Assembly (NCBI RefSeq): GCF_030269325.1
Contig: NZ_BSTD01000009.1
Location: 248,001 to 312,000 of the forward strand
Reading direction: 5' to 3'
DNA from: Amycolatopsis sp. NBRC 101858
GTDB taxonomy: Bacteria; Actinomycetota; Actinomycetes; Mycobacteriales; Pseudonocardiaceae
Length of the DNA: 64,000 nt
Shown: piece by piece, positions 1 through 9,229 of the stretch
How the letters are laid out: every line of letters begins with the position of its first letter
Numbering within the stretch: position 1 is the stretch's first letter
The notes under the pieces: generated by a model
Seen by the model: the letters and a program-made list of their open reading frames with translations, nothing else
What the model was told of the DNA's origin: nothing
The model's database searches: none
Program-made: the position numbers and the translations under genes

Positions 1-1985
1 GCACCGATTCCCGGGAGTTCGGTCTCCACCCGGGGCTGCTCGACTCGGCGCTGGGCGCGACGGACTTCCTCGTCCCCGGTGGCCCGAAGGCGCTGACCGA
101 GACGACGATCCCGTTCGCCTGGAACCAGGTCTCGCTGCACGCGGCCGGAGCCACGACACTGCGGGTGCACGTCCGCAAGGAGGGCAAGGACGCCTCGCTG
201 GCGCTGGCCGACGCGACCGGTTCGCCGGTCGCCTGGATCGAGTCGCTGGTGACGCGGCCGGTGTCGGAAGGCCAGCTGGGCGCGAAGGTGCCCGACTCGC
301 TGTACCGGATCGACTGGCAGCCCGCGGCCGGCGTCCGCCTGGTCAAGTCGCTCGAAGGCTGGGCCGTGCTCGGCACCGACGACCTCGGCCTCGGCGTCCC
401 GACCCACGAGCAGCTGGTGGCCGCCGACGTCCTGGTCCTCCCGATCGGCGCGGCCGAAGGGGACGTCCCGGCCCGCGTCCACGCCACGGTCCAGGAAACC
501 CTGAGGCAGCTGCAGGCCTGGCTCGACGGCTTCGAGGGCAAGCTCCTGGTCGTCACGCGCAACGCCGTGGCCGACAACGCGGACCTCGCGCAGGCGCCGG
601 TCTGGGGGCTCGTCCGGGCCGCGCAGGCGGAGAACCCCGGGCGGATCCAGATCGTCGACGTCGACGATCTGTCCCAGTCGACGCGGGCCCTGCCCGCGGT
701 GGTCGCCTCCGGTGAGCCGGAAGCGATCGTCCGGGTCGGCGAGGTCCGGGTGCCCCGGCTGGCCAAGGTCACGACGCTCGGCGACCCGATCGAGTGGGAC
801 CCGGCCGGCACGGTGCTCATCACCGGCGGCGCCGGGCTGCTCGGCGGGCACCTGGCCCGGCACCTCGTCACCCGCGGGGCCCGGAACCTGGTCTTGACCA
901 GCCGTCGCGGTCTCGAGGCGGCCGGGGCTCGCGAACTCGTCGACGAGCTGGCCGAGCAGGGTGCCGAGGTGACCGTCGCGGCCTGCGACGTCACCGACCG
1001 GGCCGAGCTGGCCACGCTCATCGAGTCGCTGCCGGACCTCACCGCCGTGGTGCACGCCGCCGGCCAGATGGACAGCGCGGTGCTGAGCGCGCTCACCCCG
1101 GAGCAGGTCGGGAACGTCCTGCGCCCCAAGGTGGACGCGGCCTGGCACCTGCACGAGCTGACCGCTTCGCTGGACCTCAAGGCGTTCGTCCTCTACTCGT
1201 CGGCGGGCGGCCTGCTGCTCGCCGCCGGGCAGGCGAACTACGCGGCGGGCAACGTCTTCCTCGACGCACTGGCCGAGCACCGCACGGCGCTGGGCCTCCC
1301 GGCGACGTCGCTGGCCTGGGGTCCTTGGGAGGGCAGCGGCGACGCGGTCGACCTGACGCACGTCGCCCGATACGGGGTCGCGGAGCTGGCCGTCACCGAC
1401 GGGCTCGCGCTCTTCGACGCCGCGCTCGCGGCCGGGGAACCGACGCTGGTGCCGGTGCAGCTCGCCGACCTGAAGGAAGCCGACCGGCTGGCACCGCTCC
1501 TGCGGGGCCTGGTCACGGCCACCCCGCGGCGGGCTGCCGCGGCGGCGGGTCCGGCGACGGCGGCCCCCGAGGCCGGGTTCGCCGAGAAGCTGACCGTGAT
1601 GTCGGCCGACGAGCGGGAAACCGCGCTGCTGCAGCTGGTTTGCGAGCACGCGGCGGGCGTCCTCGGCTACGACGACGCTTCGGCGGTCGGCGTCGAGAAG
1701 GGCTTCACCGACCTGGGCATCGACTCGCTGGCGGCGCTGGAACTGCGCAACCGGCTCGGGGCCGCCTGCGGGCTGCGCCTGCCGGCGACGCTGATCTTCG
1801 ACTACCCGAGCCCGCTGCCGCTGACCCGGTTCCTGCTCGGGGAGCTGCTGCCCGAGCTCGGCGAGCCGGTCGAAGAAGTGGCCGAGGCCAACGGAACCGA
1901 CGAAGTGGCCGCCATCGCCGGGATGGACCTGGCCGACCTGGTCAAGTCCGCGATGGCGGGCACGCACACAGAGGAGTCCCAGTGA
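1..1985 (+). CDS. Type I PKS, C-terminal part (DH-KR-ACP; 'PKS A')
   Basis: Partial at the left edge; the reading frame starts at base 3 and 660 residues are visible. It begins inside a dehydratase: the second DH motif HPGLLDSAL, with the catalytic Asp, is at bases 36-62. A ketoreductase follows with NADPH loop GGAGLLGG (about 829-852), VVHAAGQMDS in place of the usual LDD region, and the Tyr of QANYAAGN. The ACP at about 1650-1850 carries GIDSL, whose Ser takes phosphopantetheine. No enoylreductase lies between DH and KR. The visible half-module therefore performs reduction plus dehydration, giving a double bond. The C-terminal tail (bases about 1890-1982) ends MDLADLVKSAM, the short acidic/hydrophobic docking type that suits the helical N-terminus of the next protein. 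The stop overlaps the next GTG start by four bases. KS and AT lie outside the window, so the extender unit is unknown. Confidence 0.96.
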   Translation, partial: TDSREFGLHPGLLDSALGATDFLVPGGPKALTETTIPFAWNQVSLHAAGATTLRVHVRKEGKDASLALADATGSPVAWIESLVTRPVSEGQLGAKVPDSLYRIDWQPAAGVRLVKSLEGWAVLGTDDLGLGVPTHEQLVAADVLVLPIGAAEGDVPARVHATVQETLRQLQAWLDGFEGKLLVVTRNAVADNADLAQAPVWGLVRAAQAENPGRIQIVDVDDLSQSTRALPAVVASGEPEAIVRVGEVRVPRLAKVTTLGDPIEWDPAGTVLITGGAGLLGGHLARHLVTRGARNLVLTSRRGLEAAGARELVDELAEQGAEVTVAACDVTDRAELATLIESLPDLTAVVHAAGQMDSAVLSALTPEQVGNVLRPKVDAAWHLHELTASLDLKAFVLYSSAGGLLLAAGQANYAAGNVFLDALAEHRTALGLPATSLAWGPWEGSGDAVDLTHVARYGVAELAVTDGLALFDAALAAGEPTLVPVQLADLKEADRLAPLLRGLVTATPRRAAAAAGPATAAPEAGFAEKLTVMSADERETALLQLVCEHAAGVLGYDDASAVGVEKGFTDLGIDSLAALELRNRLGAACGLRLPATLIFDYPSPLPLTRFLLGELLPELGEPVEEVAEANGTDEVAAIAGMDLADLVKSAMAGTHTEESQ

Positions 1986-4900
1986 CCGGCCCATCGACAG
2001 AGCAGATCGTCGCCGCGCTGCGCCAGTCCATGATGGACAACGAGCGGCTCAAGGCGGACAACCAGAAGCTCACCGCGGCGATGAGCGAGCCGATCGCGAT
2101 CATCGGGATGGGCTGCCGCTACCCCGGCGGGGTCACCACGCCGTCGCAGCTGTGGGAGCTCGTCGCGAGCGGCACCGACGCCGTCGGCGAGTTCCCCGAG
2201 GACCGCGGCTGGGACACCGCGTCGCTCTTCGATCCCGCGGGCCGGCCCGGGACGACGTACTCGAAGGAAGGCGGCTTCCTCTACGACGCCGCCGACTTCG
2301 AGCCGGAGTTCTTCGGGATCTCCCCGCGTGAGGCCCGCACGCTCGACCCGCAGCAGCGGATCGTCCTGGAGACGGCGTGGGAGGCCGTGGAACGCGCGGG
2401 CATCGTGCCCTCGACGTTGCGCGGCAGCAAGACCGGCGTCTTCGCGGGCGTGATGTACCACGACTACGGCGCCGGCAGCAGCGACGGCAGCCTGGTGTCG
2501 GGCCGCATCTCCTACACCCTCGGGCTCGAAGGCCCCTCGGTGTCGGTGGACACGGCGTGCTCGTCGTCGCTGGTCGCCCTGCACTGGGCGGCGCAGGCCC
2601 TGCGCCGCGGCGAGTGTTCGCTGGCGCTGGCCGGCGGCGTGACCGTGATGGTGACGCCGGACATGTTCGTCTACTTCAGCGAGCAGCAGGGCTTGTCCCC
2701 GGACGGCCGGTGCAAGGCGTTCGGCAGCGGCGCCGACGGCGTCGGCTGCTCCGAGGGCGCCGGGATGCTGCTGCTGGAGAAGCTTTCCGACGCACGCCGC
2801 AACGGCCACCACGTGCTGGCCGTGCTGCGCGGCAGCGCGGTGAACTCCGACGGCGCGTCCAGCGGCATCACCGTGCCCAACGGGCCCGCACAGCAGCGGG
2901 TGATCCGCGCGGCGCTGGCCGACGCCGGACTGGAACTGTCCGATGTGGACGCCGTCGAGGCGCACGGCACCGGCACCAAGCTGGGTGACCCGATCGAGGC
3001 GCAGGCGCTCATCTCGACCTATGGCAAGGCGGCGACGCCGGAGCGGCCGCTGCACGTCGGGTCGTTCAAGTCGAACGTCGGCCACACGCAGGCGGCCGCC
3101 GGCGTCGGTGGCGTGATCAAGATGGTGGAGGCGTTGCGGCGCGGAGTTCTGCCTCGCACGCTGCACGCCGAAGAGCCGTCGCCGCACGTGGAATGGACGG
3201 ACACCGTCTCGCTGCTCACCGCCGAACGGCCGTGGCCGGAGACGGGACGGCCGCGTCGCGCCGGGGTGTCGTCGTTCGGCATCAGCGGGACCAACGCGCA
3301 CGTGATCGTCGAGCAGGGCGACCCGGTGGCTGCCTCTTCCGGTGAAGAAGGCCCGGTGACCTGGCTGCTCTCCGCCAACGACCCCGAGGCGCTGCGGGCG
3401 CAGGCGGGCAAGCTGACCACTGTGGACGGGTCCACTATGGACGTCGGATACTCGCTGGTGACCACCCGGACCCTGGCCGAGCACCGCGCCGGGGTCGTGG
3501 CCGCCGACCGGGCGGGCGCCATCCGGGCGCTCACCGAGTACGCGGCGGGCCGTCCGTCGGGTGTCGTCGAAGGGGTCGCGAGTTCCGGCCGTACGGCGTT
3601 CCTGTTCACCGGCCAGGGTGCGCAGCGCGCCGGGATGGGCCTGGAGCTGGCGGCGGCGTTCCCCGCGTTCTCCGAGGTCTTCGACCTGGTCGTCGCCGAG
3701 CTGGACAAGCACCTGGACGTCCCGCTGAAGACCGTGCTCGGCTCCGAGGAGACCGGGTACACGCAGCCCGCGTTGTTCGCGATCGAGGTCGCGGTGTTCC
3801 GGCTGCTCGAGTCGTGGGGCGTCCAGCCGGACTACCTGCTCGGGCACTCGATCGGGGAGCTGGCCGCGGCGCACGTCGCCGGCGTGCTCTCGCTCGAGGA
3901 CGCCTGCACGCTGGTGACGGCCCGGGCGCGGCTGATGCAGGCGCTGCCCAGCGGGGGCGCGATGGTCGCCGTGGCGGCCGCCGAAGCCGATGTCCTGCCA
4001 CTGCTGAGCGACGGCGTGTCGATCGCCGCCGTCAACGGACCCGCGTCCGTGGTGCTCTCCGGCGACGAGGACGCGGTGCTCACCGTGGCCTCGAAGTTCT
4101 CGAAGACCACGCGGCTGAAGGTCTCGCACGCGTTCCACTCGGCCCTGATGGAGCCGATGCTGGCCGACTTCGCGTTCATCGCCCGGAACCTGACCTACCG
4201 CGCGCCGGAGATCCCGATCGTCTCGACGGTTTCGCCGGACGCCGACCTGACCTCGCCGGAGTACTGGGTGAGCCAGGTGCGCGACGCCGTCCGGTTCGCC
4301 GACGGGATCCGCACGCTGCTCGACGGGGGTGTCACGACGTTCGTCGAGGTCGGCCCGTCGGCGGTGCTCACCGCGATGGGGCAGACGTGCCTGGGCGACG
4401 ACGACCGGGCGACGTTCGTCCCCGTGCTGCGCAAGGACCGGCCCGAAGCCGAGTCGGCGGCCGCCGCGGTTGCCGCTTTCTTCGTCAGCGGGTCCACTGT
4501 GGACTTCTCGGCGTTCTACGCCGGCGGGACGGCGGTCGAGCTGCCGACCTACGCGTTCCAGCGCAAGCGGTACTGGCTGGAGAACCCGACCGGCGCCCGC
4601 GTCCGCGGCGTCGCCGAGGTCGGGCAGCGCGACGCCGAGCACCCGCTGCTGGGTGCCGTCGTCGTCGCGGCCGATTCCGGGGGTGCCGTGCTGACCGGCC
4701 GGCTTTCGGCTTCGACGCAGCCGTGGCTCGCCGACCACGTCGTCCAGGGTTCGCTGGTGTTCCCCGGCACGGCGTTCGTCGAGCTGGCGGTCCGCGCCGG
4801 TGACGAGGTCGGCTGCGGGCGGCTCGACGAGCTGACCCTGGCCGCGCCGCTGATCGTGCCTTCGGAAGGGGCCGTCCGGCTGCAGGTCGTCGTCGGTGCT

Positions 4901-7255
4901 CTCGAATCGGAGCAGCGCTCTCTGTCGATTTATTCCCAGGCCGAGGACGCGGCCGAGTGGGTGCAGCACGGCTCTGGTCGGCTGTCTTCGTTCGTCTCGA
5001 GTCCGGCGGCTTTGCCGGAGTGGCCGCCCGCGGGGGCGGTCGAGATCGACGTGACCTCGCGCTACGACGACCTCGCCGCGCAGGGCTTCGACTACGGACC
5101 GGTGTTCGCCGGGCTGCGCCGCGTGTGGCAGGACGGCGACACACTGGCCGCCGAAGTCGCGCTGCCGGAGGACGCGGACGCCTCGGCGTTCGGCCTGCAC
5201 CCGGCCCTGCTCGACGCCGCGCTGCACACGATCGGCCTGGCCGGGCCGACCGAGGACAAGCCGGTGCTGCCGTTCGCGTGGTCGGGCGTGTCGCTGCACG
5301 CTGCTGGGGCGGCCGAACTGCGGGTGCTGATCTCTTCGGATGTCGAGAACACCGTCTCGCTGAGCGCGACCGATGCCACCGGTGCGCCGGTGCTCAGCGT
5401 CGAATCGCTTTCGCTGCGGCCGATCGCGGCCGACGCGTTCCGGGCCACGCGCTCGGCGGTGGACGACTCGCTCTTCCGCGTCGAGTGGCAGCCGTTCTCC
5501 GGTGACGCCGTCTCGGGGGTCACTTCGGCGGTGCTCGGGAGTGGCTTCGGGCTGCCGGGTAAGTCCTATGTGGACCTCGCTGCTTTGGTTTCCCATGGGG
5601 TGGCGCCGGATGTGGTGTTCGCGCCGTTCGTGGCGCCTGACTCGGCTTCGCCGGTCGCGGCTCGTGAGGCGACGCACCGGTTGCTGGCGCTGGCTCAGGC
5701 CTGGGTCGCCGAAGAGACTCTCGCGTCTTCCCGGCTGGTCGTCGTCGCTGCACGCGCGATCGGGACGCGTCCCGAGGAGGGCGTCGAGGATCTGACGCAC
5801 GCCGCGCTGTGGGGCGTGATCCGGACGGCTCAGCTGGAGTACCCGGACCGGTTCATGGTCGTCGATGTCGACGGCGGTTCGGTGCCCCTCGATGCGGTGC
5901 TCGGGGCGATGTACGCCGACGAGCCGGGTGTCGCGGTGCGCGATGGCGCGGTGCTGGTGCACCGGCTGGCGAAGTTCGTGCCCACACCCGCGGTCGCCGG
6001 GTTGGATCCCGACGGGACCGTGCTGGTCACCGGCGGTACCGGCGTGCTGGGGCAGCTGATCGCGCGGCACCTGGTGACCGACCACGGCGTCAAGCACCTG
6101 CTGCTCACGAGCCGTCGTGGTGCTTCGGCGCCGGGGGCGTCCGAGCTGGTTTCTTCGTTGACCGCGTTGGGCGCGTCTGTCGCGCTGGAGGCTTGTGACC
6201 TCGCGGACGGGGACGCGGTGGCGGCGCTGCTGGACGGGGTTTCGCTGGCGGCGGTCGTGCACACGGCGGGCGTCGTCGACGACGGCGTGCTGCTCGCGCT
6301 GACGCCCGAGCGGATGGACGCGGTGCTGCGGCCGAAGGTCGACGCGGCGTGGAACCTGCACTCGCTGACGGCTTCGCTGGACATTCCGTTCGTGCTGTAC
6401 TCGTCGGCGGGCGGCACGCTCGGCGCGGCGGGGCAGGCGAACTACTCGGCGGCGAACGTCTTCCTGGACGCGCTGGCCCACCACCGGGCGGCCACCGGGC
6501 GGCACGCGGTGTCGCTGGCGTGGGGGTTGTGGTCCGAGGGTGGCATGTCGAACGAGCTGGCGGACACCGACCTGATCCGGATGGCCCGCTCGGGCGTGCT
6601 GGGCTTGTCGTTCGCGGACGGGCTTTCGCTGTTCGACGCGACTTTCGGGACTTCGCAGCCGTCTTTGGTGCCGGTCCGGCTGGACATGTCCGGGGTGCGG
6701 GCCGACGCGCACAGCGTCCCGGCGATGCTCCGGGGCCTGGTCCGCGGCGGCGTCCGCCGTCGCGCGGAGGTCGTGGACGACTCGTGGGCCCGGGTGGTGG
6801 CCTTGCCGGCGGCGGAGCGGGGCCGCGCGCTGCTGGACGTGGTCTGCGGCACGGCGGCGGTGGTCCTCGGCCACGAGCGCCGCGACGCGATCGACCCCCG
6901 CAAGGGCTTCATCGAGCTGGGCTTCGACTCGCTGACGGCGATCGAGCTGCGCAACCGCCTGGAATCCCTGACCGGCCAACGGCTCCCGGCCACGCTGATC
7001 TTCGACCACCCGTCGGCGGGCGCACTGGCTTCGTTCCTCGGTGCGGGGCTGACCGAGCCGCCATCCGCGGTGGAGGTCCGGCTGGCGGACCTGGAGACGG
7101 AGCTGCGGACTTTGGACGCATCTTCGCGCGCTGCTGCGGTAGGTCGGCTCCGAGAGCTGGTGGCAACGTTCTCCCCGGCCGACCGCGAACTCGAGGAGGC
7201 GGGCGCGGACGAGCTGTTCGCGATGCTGGACGAAGAGCTGGAGTCCCAGGGATAG
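1982..7255 (+). CDS. Type I PKS, one module KS-AT-DH-KR-ACP ('PKS B')
   Basis: 1757 residues. The GTG start overlaps the previous stop (GTGA) and has GAGGAG at 1972-1977. The N-terminal docking helix (residues 1-33) starts TEQIVAALRQS. KS about 34-455 has Cys193, His328 and His368, so it is a condensing, not a loading, KS. AT about 540-850 has GHSIG with Ser623 and HAFHS (His719), the malonyl-CoA signature. DH about 880-1160 has intact His919 in DHVVQGSLVFPG and Asp1078 in HPALLDA. The KR has GGTGVLGQ, VDD at the LDD position (B-type) and QANYSAAN. ACP Ser1650 lies in GFDSL. One malonate extension ending in a double bond is predicted. The C-terminal tail DELFAMLDEELESQG is a different docking class from protein A; it fits the KLxDYLKR N-termini of the genes at 32359, 37482 and 42209, not the next PKS gene at 15316. 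A strong terminator follows. Confidence 0.97.
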   Translation: MTGPSTEQIVAALRQSMMDNERLKADNQKLTAAMSEPIAIIGMGCRYPGGVTTPSQLWELVASGTDAVGEFPEDRGWDTASLFDPAGRPGTTYSKEGGFLYDAADFEPEFFGISPREARTLDPQQRIVLETAWEAVERAGIVPSTLRGSKTGVFAGVMYHDYGAGSSDGSLVSGRISYTLGLEGPSVSVDTACSSSLVALHWAAQALRRGECSLALAGGVTVMVTPDMFVYFSEQQGLSPDGRCKAFGSGADGVGCSEGAGMLLLEKLSDARRNGHHVLAVLRGSAVNSDGASSGITVPNGPAQQRVIRAALADAGLELSDVDAVEAHGTGTKLGDPIEAQALISTYGKAATPERPLHVGSFKSNVGHTQAAAGVGGVIKMVEALRRGVLPRTLHAEEPSPHVEWTDTVSLLTAERPWPETGRPRRAGVSSFGISGTNAHVIVEQGDPVAASSGEEGPVTWLLSANDPEALRAQAGKLTTVDGSTMDVGYSLVTTRTLAEHRAGVVAADRAGAIRALTEYAAGRPSGVVEGVASSGRTAFLFTGQGAQRAGMGLELAAAFPAFSEVFDLVVAELDKHLDVPLKTVLGSEETGYTQPALFAIEVAVFRLLESWGVQPDYLLGHSIGELAAAHVAGVLSLEDACTLVTARARLMQALPSGGAMVAVAAAEADVLPLLSDGVSIAAVNGPASVVLSGDEDAVLTVASKFSKTTRLKVSHAFHSALMEPMLADFAFIARNLTYRAPEIPIVSTVSPDADLTSPEYWVSQVRDAVRFADGIRTLLDGGVTTFVEVGPSAVLTAMGQTCLGDDDRATFVPVLRKDRPEAESAAAAVAAFFVSGSTVDFSAFYAGGTAVELPTYAFQRKRYWLENPTGARVRGVAEVGQRDAEHPLLGAVVVAADSGGAVLTGRLSASTQPWLADHVVQGSLVFPGTAFVELAVRAGDEVGCGRLDELTLAAPLIVPSEGAVRLQVVVGALESEQRSLSIYSQAEDAAEWVQHGSGRLSSFVSSPAALPEWPPAGAVEIDVTSRYDDLAAQGFDYGPVFAGLRRVWQDGDTLAAEVALPEDADASAFGLHPALLDAALHTIGLAGPTEDKPVLPFAWSGVSLHAAGAAELRVLISSDVENTVSLSATDATGAPVLSVESLSLRPIAADAFRATRSAVDDSLFRVEWQPFSGDAVSGVTSAVLGSGFGLPGKSYVDLAALVSHGVAPDVVFAPFVAPDSASPVAAREATHRLLALAQAWVAEETLASSRLVVVAARAIGTRPEEGVEDLTHAALWGVIRTAQLEYPDRFMVVDVDGGSVPLDAVLGAMYADEPGVAVRDGAVLVHRLAKFVPTPAVAGLDPDGTVLVTGGTGVLGQLIARHLVTDHGVKHLLLTSRRGASAPGASELVSSLTALGASVALEACDLADGDAVAALLDGVSLAAVVHTAGVVDDGVLLALTPERMDAVLRPKVDAAWNLHSLTASLDIPFVLYSSAGGTLGAAGQANYSAANVFLDALAHHRAATGRHAVSLAWGLWSEGGMSNELADTDLIRMARSGVLGLSFADGLSLFDATFGTSQPSLVPVRLDMSGVRADAHSVPAMLRGLVRGGVRRRAEVVDDSWARVVALPAAERGRALLDVVCGTAAVVLGHERRDAIDPRKGFIELGFDSLTAIELRNRLESLTGQRLPATLIFDHPSAGALASFLGAGLTEPPSAVEVRLADLETELRTLDASSRAAAVGRLRELVATFSPADRELEEAGADELFAMLDEELESQG

Positions 7256-7288
7256 AGCTCCCGGCCACCTCCCCCGGCCGGGCTTCAG

Positions 7289-7330
7289 GGGACCGCTTCC
7301 GCCAATGGCGCCGGAAGCGGTCCCTTTCTT
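7289..7330 (+). terminator. Rho-independent terminator after PKS B
   Basis: A perfect 13-bp inverted repeat, GGGACCGCTTCCG at 7289-7301 and its complement at 7312-7324 around a 10-nt loop, is followed by TTTCTTT. It lies 34 bp after the PKS B stop and closes the left-hand PKS operon. Confidence 0.88.
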
Positions 7331-7365
7331 TGTGCGGGAGGGGCTTGCCGTGTCTTGAATGATCG

Positions 7366-7865
7366 CGGACCGCCGCACAGTGGGGCGTCTCGACGCGAGG
7401 TTGGGATGCGCTCCGCGCCGGCCGAGCCGGCGGGTGAGCAGTTCCGCATCAGTGCAAGAGAAGTGACGCCGGACCCGCGGATCGCCGCGCGGTGGGGCGT
7501 TCAGCGCGAGTCAGAGTGCACCGCGCGACTGCGCGGGAAACGAAGGGCAGCGGGCCCGCGGATCGCCGCTCAAGGGCGCTCGACGCGAGCCCGAGAATGC
7601 GCGGCCCGAGGGGCGATCGCGCTGCCGCATGTCGTGAACGACTCATTCACGATCCTTCGTCGGCCGGGTCCGCGGATCGGCGCGCGGTGGGGCGTTCAGC
7701 GCGAGTCAGAGTGCACCGCGCGACTGCGCGGGGAAACGAAGGGCAGCGGGCTCGCGGACCGCCGCACAGTGGGGCGGTCAACGCGAGAGAGGGGCGCACC
7801 ACGCGAGTGCGCGGGAAACGAAGACAGCAGGCTCGCGGATCGCCACTCCGGGCGCTCGACGCGAG
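7366..7865. repeat. Array of six degenerate ~81-bp repeats in a gene-free tract
   Basis: The 659-bp stretch 7256-7914 has no convincing gene. It holds six copies of a 30-34 bp core, roughly CGGATCGCCGC...GGGGCG...CGCGAG, at 7366, 7478, 7559, 7673, 7755 and 7836. Core-to-core distances are 112, 81, 114, 82 and 81 bp. Between several cores a linker containing CGCGGGAAACGAAGGGCAGC is also conserved. The stretches 7486-7554 and 7681-7750 are the same over about 69 bp except for one extra G. The two long intervals are about 32 bp over the period. The second contains the small palindrome at 7631-7653. The open reading frames here run through the repeats in several frames and are unlikely to be translated. 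Confidence 0.85.
7631..7653. repeat. 23-bp imperfect palindrome, member of a dispersed family
   Basis: The centre CGTGAACGACTCATTCACG (7633-7651) has perfect 6-bp arms CGTGAA/TTCACG. The same pattern, GTC-N-TGAA-N-GA-N-TC-N-TTCA-N-GAC, recurs at 26245 and 26343 and, in degenerate form, in the arms at 26142-26190. It sits in the longer interval between the third and fourth repeat cores. Confidence 0.7.
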
Positions 7866-7914
7866 CCGAAACCAACCCCCGGACGAACGCCCCCAGGCGT
7901 CCGCCGCGGGGGGC

Positions 7915-8184
7915 TCACACCTCGGCCAGCAGCCCCAGGGAACACAGCGAGCCCGCCAGCAGGATCATGTCGTAGCGGGTGTCCTCGACGTCCGTCTCCC
8001 ACAGGGCCGCCAGGACCGCGCTCGCCCGGTCCACGTCGCCGTTGTGCTGCTTCAGCGCGATCCACATCGCCGCCGCCACCGGCTCGCACTCGACCTGGCG
8101 GCTCGTGTTGCGGCAGCTCAGCCGGAGGTGGCCGTTGGGGAGCATCCGCTGGGTGACGCCGGGAACGGTCTGGATCGCCATCAT
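7915..8184 (-). CDS. Small PqqD-like (RRE-fold) protein
   Basis: 89 residues from ATG at 8184, chosen because GGAGGT (8194-8189) lies 4 nt upstream; a second ATG follows at 8181. The pattern matches small PqqD-family domains: an N-terminal β-rich part (VPGVTQRMLPNGHLRLSC), a central helix around AAAMWIALKQ, then helix-turn-helix elements ending LLAGSLCSLGLL. PqqD-type folds bind precursor peptides in RiPP pathways or act as small adaptor domains. No radical SAM enzyme, cyclodehydratase or obvious precursor peptide is nearby, so any partner is unknown. It lies just downstream of the type II thioesterase on the same strand (114 bp gap) and may be co-transcribed. The family call rests on pattern only and is moderate. 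Confidence 0.55.
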   Translation of the reverse strand: MMAIQTVPGVTQRMLPNGHLRLSCRNTSRQVECEPVAAAMWIALKQHNGDVDRASAVLAALWETDVEDTRYDMILLAGSLCSLGLLAEV

Positions 8185-8298
8185 GACTACCTCCGGGGGC
8201 AGGTCGTTTTCTTCGATGTACCCAGTTTCGCGGACCGGGGCCCGCCGAACCATGGGGTCGGCACCTGAACTCCGCCTGGGGTTTCCCCACCCCACCCC

Positions 8299-9066
8299 CT
8301 AGGGGCTCCAGTCACCCAGCCGGGCCTTGACACTGGCCAGCACGCCTTCCAGCTGCGCGTTCAGGTAGAAGTGCCCACCGGGGAACACCTCCACGACGCA
8401 CTCGCCGGTCGTGTGGGCGCGCCAGGCGTCCGCCTCGGCGATCTCCGTCACCGGGTCGTCGTCGCCCACCAGGACGTGGATCGGGCATGCCAGCTCGGTT
8501 CCCGGGCGGTGGCGGTACGTCTCGACCGCCGTGTAGTCGCCGCGGATCGCGGGCAGCACCATGCGCAGCAGCTCGTCGTCGCCCAGCACCGCGCTGTCGG
8601 TGCCGCTGAGCTCCTTGAGCGCCGCGATCAGGCCGTCGTCGTCGCGCTGGTGGACGTACTCGATCCGCTGGGCGGACGGCGCCCGGCAGGCGGACGCGAA
8701 CAGCCCCAGCGGCGCCGCGCCCCGCGCTTCGAGCCGGCGGGCGACCTCATAGCCGAGCGTCGCGCCCATGCTGTGGCCGAAGAGCGCCACCGGCCGGTCG
8801 AACCACGGGCCGAGGTCGTCGGCGATCGCGTCGGCCATGGCGTCGACGTCGTCGTAGCAGCGTTCGCCCAGCCGGTCCTGGCGGCCGGGGTACTGGACGG
8901 CGACGACGTCGGCGTCGAGCCCGGCGGCGGTGGCCGCGCGCGAGAACGGGAAGTAAGCCGTCGCGGACCCGCCCGCGTGCGGCAGGCAGACGAGCCGCAC
9001 GGCGGCGTCGTCGGCCACGTGGAAGCGCCGGATCCACCGGCTCGTTCGTTCGTTCAGGGCAGTCAC
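8299..9066 (-). CDS. Type II (editing) thioesterase
   Basis: 255 residues, α/β-hydrolase of the RifR/TEII family. LVCLPHAGGSATAYFPF (about 25-41) forms the oxyanion region. GHSMG (97-101, Ser99) is the nucleophile elbow, and GGHFYL near the C-terminus carries the catalytic His. Such enzymes hydrolyse wrong or stalled acyl groups from PKS carrier proteins. GTG at 9066 is chosen because homology-like sequence starts right after it. There is no good ribosome-binding site, and the putative promoter (9076-9111) would start transcription only a few bases upstream, so the transcript may be leaderless. The gene is divergent from the LAL regulator. The stop codon lies inside CCCCTAGGGG (8296-8305), a palindromic relative of the cluster promoter box. 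Confidence 0.93.
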   Translation of the reverse strand: MTALNERTSRWIRRFHVADDAAVRLVCLPHAGGSATAYFPFSRAATAAGLDADVVAVQYPGRQDRLGERCYDDVDAMADAIADDLGPWFDRPVALFGHSMGATLGYEVARRLEARGAAPLGLFASACRAPSAQRIEYVHQRDDDGLIAALKELSGTDSAVLGDDELLRMVLPAIRGDYTAVETYRHRPGTELACPIHVLVGDDDPVTEIAEADAWRAHTTGECVVEVFPGGHFYLNAQLEGVLASVKARLGDWSP

Positions 9067-9075
9067 AGTTTCCGA

Positions 9076-9111
9076 AGTGTTCGGGGCTTTCCCCGCACTG
9101 GCAACCCCTAC
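9076..9111 (-). promoter_or_regulatory. Candidate cluster-type promoter for the type II thioesterase
   Basis: On the minus strand GTAGGGGTTGC (9111-9101) is followed after 19 bp by AACACT (9081-9076). Box and spacing match the stronger promoters at 15211, 31308 and 32245, but the -10 hexamer lacks the initial TA. The predicted start point is within a few bases of the GTG. Confidence 0.45.
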
Positions 9112-9144
9112 CGAAACTGTGTCGGATTCACTCCGTTGGGTGAC

Positions 9145-9173
9145 TTTAGATCGCGGTTGGCCCTGCTTAGGCG
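9145..9173 (+). promoter_or_regulatory. Candidate promoter of the LAL regulator
   Basis: GACTTTAGATCG (9142-9153) contains TTTAGA, with TAGGCG 17 bp later (9168-9173). A near copy, GACTTTAGGTCG with TAGAGA 18 bp on, precedes the methyltransferase-like gene at 54472. Confidence 0.35.
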
Positions 9174-9229
9174 CCTGCTGCGAACGTCGTAGGGGCAGGA
9201 AGACAACCGCCTGCTTCGAGGAGCTTGCG

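Noticed and set aside
7366..7865. CRISPR array
   Set aside because: Cores are degenerate, spacing includes conserved linkers rather than unique spacers, and no cas genes are near.
7355..7975. 206-codon open frame in the repeat tract, plus overlapping frames to 8268
   Set aside because: The frame runs through the repeats with inconsistent translation of each unit and into the antisense of the PqqD-like gene; no ribosome site or motif.
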